DNA of 29,873 nt, from the NCBI GenBank assembly GCA_019116365.1, contig DXBT01000017.1, forward strand, positions 1-29,873, in the 5' to 3' direction. The stretch is from Barnesiella merdipullorum. Lineage in GTDB: Bacteria > Bacteroidota > Bacteroidia > Bacteroidales > Barnesiellaceae. Below, piece after piece: positions 16,574 to 23,271 of the stretch (positions are counted from its first letter, which is position 1; every line of letters begins with the position of its first letter). The notes beneath the pieces were generated by a model, which made no database searches, was not told the DNA's origin, and saw nothing but the letters and a program-made list of their open reading frames with translations. A program made the translations under genes and the position numbers.

Positions 16574-19500
16574 ATGAGAAAAACAGTATTTCTGCTCGTC
16601 ATGTTGGCATGCACCCTGTGGGGATATGCGCGTGAGATTGTGAGCAACAGCGGGGAGACATTCCCCCAGAACAGCGATTATACCGTGGAGATAAACCGGG
16701 GCGATGGCAACTGGGAGACACTCATGTCGCACAATGCGATAGTTTTTTGGGGTACCCAGAATATGACCTTTGCCAAGTTCGAGGCCGACTTTACGACGCC
16801 TGTCGAGGTGCGGGTAACTCGCAACAGCGGTACATTCAATCGGGCCGAAATACGTCCGAAGTCCTATTTTATCGATTACCGTAAGCTCGACGATCGAACC
16901 CTTACCTTTACCCTCGACCGGCCCCGCAAGGTCTCGGTCGAGTTCGATGGTGATCGTTGGAACAATCTCTTCCTTTTTGCCGACGAGACCGACACCAATG
17001 TCCCCGATAAGAACGACGACCGTGTACTGTGGTATGGCCCGGGCGTACACGAGGTGGGTAAAATCGAATTGCAGAGCGGGCAGACTCTCTATCTGCACCC
17101 CGATGCGCTGGTCTATGGCTATATCGAGGCTAATGAGGCTCAAGGGGTACGCATCTGCGGCCGGGGTATTATCGACGGTTCGAAAGAGAATATGGACTAT
17201 GGCGAAGGTAAGGTGCGTTACAGTCAGTTGTTGTTGGTCAACTGCAGCGATGTGACGGTCGAGGATCTCGTTTTTCGCAACACGCCTACCTGGAATATCG
17301 TGACCGTGGGCTGCGACAATATCCATTTCGACGGCATCAAGGAGATTGGGTCGAATGCCAACTCCGATGGTTTCGATATCGTGTCGTCGAGCAATATACT
17401 CATCGAGAATACCATGCAGCGTAACAAGGACGACAATATCTCGGTCAAGGCTATCGACCTGGAGGTCAATACCAGTGGACTGCTCGACGGCTTGCGAGGC
17501 AATAAAATCGAGCGGCTGAATGTGACCGAGAGTCACGACATACGCATGCGCAACTGTGTGCTGTGGGCCGATGAGGCACACAATATGCTCATCGGTCCCG
17601 ATGTGAACGGCACCGCTGTGTCGGGCATCTATTTCGAGAATATCGACGTGTTGCAGAACCGGCAGAACGACGACGTATATCCCGGGGTGATGGCCGTGAT
17701 GATTGCCGACCAAGGCACCTATTCCGATATTCACTGGAAAGACATTCGCGTCGAGGATATCGATGCGGGGCAGGTCATTTCGCTCACCTACCAGAATGCC
17801 TACGCTCCGTTGGGCTATGGCAAATCGCTGCGCAACGTGACTTTTGAAAACATTTCGTATATCGGTACCAAGGCCAGTCCCAGCCACATACTGGGCCTCG
17901 ATGCCACTCACACGGTCGAGGGGGTAACCATTACCAACTACCGCATTAACGGGGTGCCCGCGACCGATGCCGAGTCGGCCAACCTCACCACCAACAGTTT
18001 TACAAGTGGCATTACCTTCGAAACCGGTACCAGCGACAATCCTACCGGCATGACCCCAATGAGCAGGTCGGTCGAGCAGCAGGCGTTGTATGGAACACCG
18101 CTGGAGTATGATTATTTTTTTTTTAGTGACCGCTTCTCCTATATAGACCCGTTACAGTCCATCCGGGTGGTGGCACTGCCTCAGTCGGGCTCTCTCGTGT
18201 TGTCGGGGCAGCCTGTCGCGCTTAATCAGGAAATCGGTGCCGGTGAGTTAGGGAACTTGCGTTATGAGTCCTCGACCGGATTTGTCGGGAGCGACTCCTG
18301 GAGTTGGGTTGGGGTGAGCAATGATGTCGAGTCTGCCCCGGCCACCATTTCGATAGTGGTTGAGAACAAATCGATTTTGTCAATGGCGATTGCTCGGGAG
18401 ACGACGTTGGGTAACAACCTGAATAACTTCTATGAACGTTCGGCCAATCTCACCATCGACGGCAGCAATGCCAATCTGTTGGACGATTACGCTCGGGTGA
18501 ACCGTACCTCCGATACCGAAGAATATGTGGTTGTGCGGGGAAGCGAGGCGTTCAGCACCTTTGACGTGTTGGTCTATGGGTATGGCCCTACGGGAGCCAA
18601 GGGGCTTTTGCGTTTCGAAGTATCGACCGACGGGTCGGTGTGGACCCCGGTGACCGTCAATGACGGCGTGGGTGAGCAAACCACCGAGACGAGTGGCTGG
18701 TATCGCAAGCATTTTATGCCTCAGACTCAGCTGCCTGAAGGTTCGCAATTTCTGAAAGCCATCTTTTTGCCCAGTGGTAACTCGTGGGGAACCCAGATGG
18801 CACGAATCGATTTGGGCACCATGCATTTGCAGAAAGAGGTCTCGATAGGGACACCACTCGACGAGGTTGGACTTGCCCCCGAGGCCGAAGTGACTTTGTC
18901 TGGTGGAACGGTCGAATATTTCCCGGTTGCATGGGACGGTGGAACGCCGGTCTATGAGCCGGATGTGGCTGGTGAGTATCGGTTTGCAGGAACTGTCGAG
19001 TTGCCGTTGGGGTATGCCTATACCGGGAATACCCAGGCTACTGCTATGATTCAAGTTTATGATATTACGCAAGGAGTCGCTCCGCTCGAGGGTACCGATG
19101 ATTTTATGGCCCGAGATGACGAGGGACGCATCGTCTATACCGACGGAACGCCGGTGCCCGAGAGTATTACCGACTTTGCCGATAACAAGGCGGTGAAGAT
19201 AGGCGAGAAGAGATATCTCTCGGTCGAGAATATCATGGGCGACGGGCCGGCTGCCACCGAGGGGTGGAAGCTTAAAGGAGAGGGACTGCAAGATCGTTAT
19301 GCTCGTTTGCAACGAGCCAGCGAGTCGGCATCGAGTGTCACCTATGTGATACACGATACATACGGTCTCGAAGTCGAGATTCTGGGCGTGGCGGGACTGA
19401 CCAACCTGAGCTCCTCTATTGAGATTGCCGAGACGGCCAACGGCACCGACTGGACTCCACTCGATTACCGTCTGGTCAATACGGGAGTTCTTACCGCCAA

Positions 19501-20845
19501 CGGATATTATGCTTTGTACAAAGCTCAGGTTGTCTCTTTTTCGGCCGGGGCTCAACTGGTAAAAATCACGATGAGGAGTGGCGATGACAATTTGCCGTCG
19601 TGGGCTCCCCAAATCATAGCGGTGACGTCGCTCCCGGTAGAGAACGCCGTGGCGTGCGATCACGAGATGCTCTCCTATATGGGGCGCGTCGATCGAAGCG
19701 ATGTCACGACACCCCGGTTTATCTGGACCGGTAGCGGGGTACGCACTCGCTTTTACGGGACCGAACTGACGGCTCTCTTCTCGGCTGAAAACGGAAAGGT
19801 AGCCGTGTGGGTAGATGGTGAGCGGCAAGGGGTAACCTCGGTGACTGCGGCCCAAGTTCCGGTATCGACCGGCGTGTGTGACGAAGGTTGGCACGAGGTG
19901 GTATTCCGCAAGGCCTCTCGGGTCGAGAACGGCGATTTGTATCTCTCGAAAATCATTTGTAACGGTGAGTTGGCTCTGCCCGAAGAGGCCGAGTTGAAAC
20001 TCGAGTTCTATGGCAACTCGGTGGCCGAAGGATATGCAGCCGGAGCCATTGACGAGTCGCAGCGTAACAACGGACTGTATGACGACCACAGTTGTGCCTA
20101 TCCCTGTCTGGTCTCCGAGATGTTGGGGGCCGACTATCATAACATCAGTATCAGTGGCATTGCCTTGACCGATGGTGCCGGATATCTGCCCTATGGCATG
20201 CAGTCGCGCTATCGGCTGCTCGATCCCGACGACGAATCGTCGCTTTGGGATTTCACCCGGTTTGTCCCCGATATCTGTGTGATGGCTTTGGGTATCAACG
20301 ATACATATGCTCCGGGCAACGTCAACGGCCGCACCTGGCGCGAGAATTATCGGCAACTGGTACACGAGTTGAGAGAGCAGTACGGTACCGACACCCGGTT
20401 TGTCTTTATCGTGCCGCCCATGGTCGATGCCGATGCCGACGTGATTCAGTGGAACACGACGTTGGTCGAGACCCTGAAAGCCGAGGGGATAGATGCCTAT
20501 CAATATATTTTTGAGTTGGGCAAGGTAAAAGATCATCCCATTGCCAGCGAACAGCAGACGATAGCCGAGGAGCTCTACCGTTTCCTCAATGAGCAGGTGA
20601 TTGCCGACAAGCCTACGTCGATAGCCGATCTTCGTGAAGAGACGAGCCGTTACTCCCTGATCGGCAATAGTGTTTGCCTGGCTTTGGAGGAAGGCGATTG
20701 TGCCCGGTTGTACTCCATATCGGGCATGCTGCTTCGTACCGCCTCGGAGCCTGTGGTTTGGAGCGATTTGCCCCGGGGCTACTATGTGTTGCATATCGGC
20801 TGTAGCACCGGTGTGCAGGAGGTTGCCAAAATACAAATAAGATAG
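16574..20845 (+). CDS. Secreted GH28-like beta-helix glycosidase fused to a CE2-type SGNH esterase
   Basis: This 1423-residue protein has a signal peptide (1-20), then a right-handed beta-helix (about 100-500). Asp265 in NSDGFD and Asp286/Asp287 in KDDN have the same 21-residue spacing as the catalytic Asps of GH28 polygalacturonases. The later GHG motif is replaced by AHN (His336), so clan GH-N is likely but the family (GH28, GH49 or related) is not settled. Ig-like and sandwich modules fill about 500-1035. The C-terminal third looks like a CE2 esterase: a jelly-roll part, then GNS with Ser1149 (usually GDS), GIND with Asn1242, and Asp1320-His1321 in KDHP. The last 70 residues resemble a type IX sorting domain (LYSISGMLL... 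GYYVLHI). It likely cuts and deacetylates the same glycan outside the cell. It is the last plus-strand PUL gene. Confidence 0.85.
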   Translation: MRKTVFLLVMLACTLWGYAREIVSNSGETFPQNSDYTVEINRGDGNWETLMSHNAIVFWGTQNMTFAKFEADFTTPVEVRVTRNSGTFNRAEIRPKSYFIDYRKLDDRTLTFTLDRPRKVSVEFDGDRWNNLFLFADETDTNVPDKNDDRVLWYGPGVHEVGKIELQSGQTLYLHPDALVYGYIEANEAQGVRICGRGIIDGSKENMDYGEGKVRYSQLLLVNCSDVTVEDLVFRNTPTWNIVTVGCDNIHFDGIKEIGSNANSDGFDIVSSSNILIENTMQRNKDDNISVKAIDLEVNTSGLLDGLRGNKIERLNVTESHDIRMRNCVLWADEAHNMLIGPDVNGTAVSGIYFENIDVLQNRQNDDVYPGVMAVMIADQGTYSDIHWKDIRVEDIDAGQVISLTYQNAYAPLGYGKSLRNVTFENISYIGTKASPSHILGLDATHTVEGVTITNYRINGVPATDAESANLTTNSFTSGITFETGTSDNPTGMTPMSRSVEQQALYGTPLEYDYFFFSDRFSYIDPLQSIRVVALPQSGSLVLSGQPVALNQEIGAGELGNLRYESSTGFVGSDSWSWVGVSNDVESAPATISIVVENKSILSMAIARETTLGNNLNNFYERSANLTIDGSNANLLDDYARVNRTSDTEEYVVVRGSEAFSTFDVLVYGYGPTGAKGLLRFEVSTDGSVWTPVTVNDGVGEQTTETSGWYRKHFMPQTQLPEGSQFLKAIFLPSGNSWGTQMARIDLGTMHLQKEVSIGTPLDEVGLAPEAEVTLSGGTVEYFPVAWDGGTPVYEPDVAGEYRFAGTVELPLGYAYTGNTQATAMIQVYDITQGVAPLEGTDDFMARDDEGRIVYTDGTPVPESITDFADNKAVKIGEKRYLSVENIMGDGPAATEGWKLKGEGLQDRYARLQRASESASSVTYVIHDTYGLEVEILGVAGLTNLSSSIEIAETANGTDWTPLDYRLVNTGVLTANGYYALYKAQVVSFSAGAQLVKITMRSGDDNLPSWAPQIIAVTSLPVENAVACDHEMLSYMGRVDRSDVTTPRFIWTGSGVRTRFYGTELTALFSAENGKVAVWVDGERQGVTSVTAAQVPVSTGVCDEGWHEVVFRKASRVENGDLYLSKIICNGELALPEEAELKLEFYGNSVAEGYAAGAIDESQRNNGLYDDHSCAYPCLVSEMLGADYHNISISGIALTDGAGYLPYGMQSRYRLLDPDDESSLWDFTRFVPDICVMALGINDTYAPGNVNGRTWRENYRQLVHELREQYGTDTRFVFIVPPMVDADADVIQWNTTLVETLKAEGIDAYQYIFELGKVKDHPIASEQQTIAEELYRFLNEQVIADKPTSIADLREETSRYSLIGNSVCLALEEGDCARLYSISGMLLRTASEPVVWSDLPRGYYVLHIGCSTGVQEVAKIQIR

Positions 20846-20889
20846 CCCGCTACCGGTTTGATACTTGGTGAAACTTTTCAATTGAGATA

Positions 20890-20926
20890 GATAAAGGCGA
20901 CTCCCATTGCGGGAGCCGCCTTTATC
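20890..20926. terminator. Bidirectional terminator between the convergent operons
   Basis: GATAAAGGCGACTCCC pairs with GGGAGCCGCCTTTATC around the loop ATTGC, with one mismatch in 16. It lies between the stop codons of the plus-strand operon (20845) and the minus-strand operon (20955). A/T tracts are weak, but the strong GC stem and position fit a shared terminator. Confidence 0.8.
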
Positions 20927-20954
20927 ATGGACGAAGTTATTGAATTGTGCGCAG

Positions 20955-21938
20955 TTATTGTTGGTTGAAGTTTTTGACCGCCTGGTAGAATGCGGCAATA
21001 TTCTCGCGACTGACTCCCGGGGGTACATCACACCCGGTCGAGATGACAAAGTTGTCGCAATCGGCTGTAGCCGACAGCAGATTGGCTGTTTCGACATAAA
21101 CCTGTTCGGGGGAGGCCGACTTGAACACCCCTACGGGGTTGAGATTACCCATGGCGATAAGGTCGTGGGGTACTTGTTTAAGCACTTCGACCATGTCGCA
21201 CTTGTTGCCGAAATGGAGTGCCCGGGCCCCCGAGTCGATCATCGATTGGGTGCAATGACCGGTATTTCCGCAGTTGTGCAGGACGAACAGGAAATTGTCG
21301 TCTTGCACAGCCTCGACAATGGGTCGAATGTAGTGAGTCGAGTAGTGTGTAGCATCGTCGTTACTGAGCAGCCCGGCTGCCGGCTCGGCCATGATTACAC
21401 CATCGACCCCGGTCTCTTTCAGGGCTTTGACGTATGAACCTATGAATCGGGCACATTTTTCCAGTAGGGCTTTGGCCAGTTCGGGCTCGACATAGATGGC
21501 CATCATGATTTCGGTCATGTCGTAAAGACGTCCGGCCAGAGAGTATGGCCCTATGCATCCGGCAAAGACAGGCCGGTCGTTGATGCGTTCGGCCGCAAGA
21601 CGGTTGGCCTTGAGATATTGGGGTACACGGGCCGCCGTGAGATCGGGAATGGGCAGGTTTTCCACTTCGCTCATGTTGTGGAGCAGGCGTTCGGCCACGC
21701 TGGGCACGTCGTTGTCGGCAAAGTGTAGTTTGGCCCCGAAGGCTTCGGCCTCGACGGTGAGATCCATGATTACCGTAGCGGCATCGGATGGGGTAGCTTC
21801 GGCCAGGGCTACGATGGCATCGGCATGGGTTTGGCCGTCGGTGACGGCATCGTTTACGGTTTTGCCTATGATTTCAATGCCCGGGTGAGTCATGATGGGG
21901 ATGGCCAGGCGGTGATTATGGTTGAGTTTGAGTTTCAT
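20955..21938 (-). CDS. MtaA-like zinc-dependent corrinoid methyltransferase (URO-D fold)
   Basis: This 327-residue cytoplasmic protein has the URO-D fold and, alone among the four in this window, a complete zinc site of the MtaA/MtbA type: His221-x-Cys223 in LHNCGNT and Cys303 in STGCDVPPG. The spacing (2, then 80) is close to that of methanogen methylcobamide:CoM methyltransferase. The segment FAGCIGPYSLAGRL also matches that group. Such enzymes activate a thiol on zinc and take a methyl group from a methyl-corrinoid. Bacteroidales are not known to use coenzyme M, so the thiol here could be homocysteine or another compound; this is inference. Its start overlaps the end of the activator gene by 23 bases, suggesting translational coupling. 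It is the last gene of the minus operon: corrinoid protein, activator, then this enzyme. Confidence 0.88.
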   Translation of the reverse strand: MKLKLNHNHRLAIPIMTHPGIEIIGKTVNDAVTDGQTHADAIVALAEATPSDAATVIMDLTVEAEAFGAKLHFADNDVPSVAERLLHNMSEVENLPIPDLTAARVPQYLKANRLAAERINDRPVFAGCIGPYSLAGRLYDMTEIMMAIYVEPELAKALLEKCARFIGSYVKALKETGVDGVIMAEPAAGLLSNDDATHYSTHYIRPIVEAVQDDNFLFVLHNCGNTGHCTQSMIDSGARALHFGNKCDMVEVLKQVPHDLIAMGNLNPVGVFKSASPEQVYVETANLLSATADCDNFVISTGCDVPPGVSRENIAAFYQAVKNFNQQ

Positions 21939-22614
21939 GATTGAATCGTTTTTTAAGTCGTTTTTTGTAACAGTTTTCCAATTCGCAGAATTGGCATCCG
22001 TATTTGCGGGTATCGACGTGGAGACCCGAACCTATGACTCCACTGATAGACTTGATGGGGTACATCAGGGCACTGTCGTTGAGACGGATGCCGCAGACAT
22101 CGGGAGGCAGCAGCGAGAAGAGTAGTTTCTGTTCGCTCACATGCCAGCCGCAATACCCTGGGCTGAAGCGGTTGGTATGGGGAATGTCGGGGAGTGTGGC
22201 TTCGACGAACTTCTCCATGAGGTCGCCCGTAGCTTCGGCAATGCAGCTACCCATCGAGTCCCACACAAACAGGGTGAGGGCATCGTCACTGTTGGCCAGT
22301 TGGTTATGAATCTCTTGATACTCCATACCGGCTGTGGCTGCGAAGAAGATGAATCGTTCGGAGTTTTTCAACAGCGTGGCGATGGTGCGGTTTACATGAA
22401 GTACGCAGGAGCCGCATATGATGCAATCCTGGTCGAGCTGCCCTTCCGAAATCTGGAAGTAGAACCGGGGCTTTACCGTCGTGTAGGCGGTGGTGAAGAG
22501 CTTATCGACCAATTGCCTTACAGGCTCATCGGGCAACTCCTTTCCGTATCCCATTTTGGTATATACAGCCTCTTTCGAGAGGTTCAGGTCTTTGAACTGT
22601 AAATGGTATTCCAT
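21916..22614 (-). CDS. Corrinoid-activation protein related to the MetH activation domain
   Basis: This 232-residue protein matches the AdoMet-binding activation domain of cobalamin-dependent methionine synthase. RFSPGYCGW at 149-157 has the Arg-x-x-x-Gly-Tyr AdoMet motif (Arg149, Gly153, Tyr154). It is followed by LLFSLLPPDVCGIRLNDSALMYPIKSISG, the typical active-site block. A Cys-rich tail, Cys207-x-x-Cys210-x4-Cys215, could bind iron-sulphur or metal; another Cys group lies at 64-70 (CIICGSC). It lacks the corrinoid, homocysteine and folate domains of MetH, so it is a free-standing protein. By family it should reductively remethylate the inactive cob(II)alamin form of the corrinoid protein, encoded 5 bases upstream. 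Size and lack of an obvious RamA iron-sulphur module separate it from methanogen RamA. Confidence 0.87.
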   Translation of the reverse strand: MEYHLQFKDLNLSKEAVYTKMGYGKELPDEPVRQLVDKLFTTAYTTVKPRFYFQISEGQLDQDCIICGSCVLHVNRTIATLLKNSERFIFFAATAGMEYQEIHNQLANSDDALTLFVWDSMGSCIAEATGDLMEKFVEATLPDIPHTNRFSPGYCGWHVSEQKLLFSLLPPDVCGIRLNDSALMYPIKSISGVIGSGLHVDTRKYGCQFCELENCYKKRLKKRFNHETQTQP

Positions 22615-22619
22615 CTCTT

Positions 22620-23258
22620 CTATTTGTTCAATAATTTACGGGCCAGGGTAACGGCAGCGTTGGCATTGTCGCTGTATCCGTCGGCTCCAATCTCCTCGGC
22701 AAATTTTTCGCTGAGTGGAGCTCCACCCACCATGATTTTCACGTCGTTGCGGATACCGGCCTTTTCGAAGGCTTTGATAACCTCTTTCATATAGACCATT
22801 GTGGTGGTGAGCAGCGCCGACATGCAGACGATGTTGGCTTTGTTCTCCTTGGCGGCCTGAACGAATTTTTCGTCAGAGACATCGACCCCAAGGTTAATGA
22901 CTTCGAAGCCGCATCCCTCGAGCATCGAGCAGACGAGGTTTTTACCGATGTCGTGCAAGTCGCCCTTGACGGTACCGATTACCACTTTGCCAAGGCTTGT
23001 TACCTCTTTGTTTTGCTCCATATAGGGTTTGAGAAGTTCCAAGGCCCCTTTCATGGCCCGGGCGCTCATGAGCAGGTTGGGAACATAGGCTTTCCCGGCC
23101 TCGAACTGGGCTCCTATCTCCTCCATACCTTTGATGAGGTAGTCGCTGATGAGAGTCTGTGGATCGATGTTTTCTTGAAGAGCTTCGCGGGTGGTGCTTA
23201 CCGCCAGTTCGAGATTGCCTTTGACGATAGCGTCATATAAGTTAGTCAGATTTACCAT
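22620..23258 (-). CDS. Corrinoid (cobamide-binding) methyl-carrier protein, MtaC/MtbC type
   Basis: This 212-residue protein has both expected parts. A helical cap domain spans residues 1-88 (MVNLTNLYDAIVKGNLELAV... LMSARAMKGALELLKPYM). A Rossmann-like B12-binding domain spans 90-212, with the base-off/His-on motif Asp100-x-His102-x-x-Gly105 in KGDLHDIGKN, then SALLTTTM and VGGAPLSEKFAEEIGADGY. The length equals that of stand-alone methyl carriers in methylotrophic and O-demethylase systems. It would receive a methyl group from one or more substrate-specific methyltransferases and hand it to a second one. Its gene starts 13 bases after the secreted hydrolase gene and ends 5 bases before the activation protein, so all are in one operon. 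It is the only corrinoid protein in the window and must serve all the URO-D partners, or more exist elsewhere. Confidence 0.95.
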   Translation of the reverse strand: MVNLTNLYDAIVKGNLELAVSTTREALQENIDPQTLISDYLIKGMEEIGAQFEAGKAYVPNLLMSARAMKGALELLKPYMEQNKEVTSLGKVVIGTVKGDLHDIGKNLVCSMLEGCGFEVINLGVDVSDEKFVQAAKENKANIVCMSALLTTTMVYMKEVIKAFEKAGIRNDVKIMVGGAPLSEKFAEEIGADGYSDNANAAVTLARKLLNK

Positions 23259-23271
23259 GATAGTTCTGTTT

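Noticed and set aside
18380..21097. A 905-codon open frame on the minus strand, antisense to the beta-helix/esterase gene
   Set aside because: It has no recognisable domain or signal peptide, is rich in His, Arg, Gly and Ile as expected from the complement of a codon-biased gene, and overlaps a clear multi-domain enzyme and the terminator.
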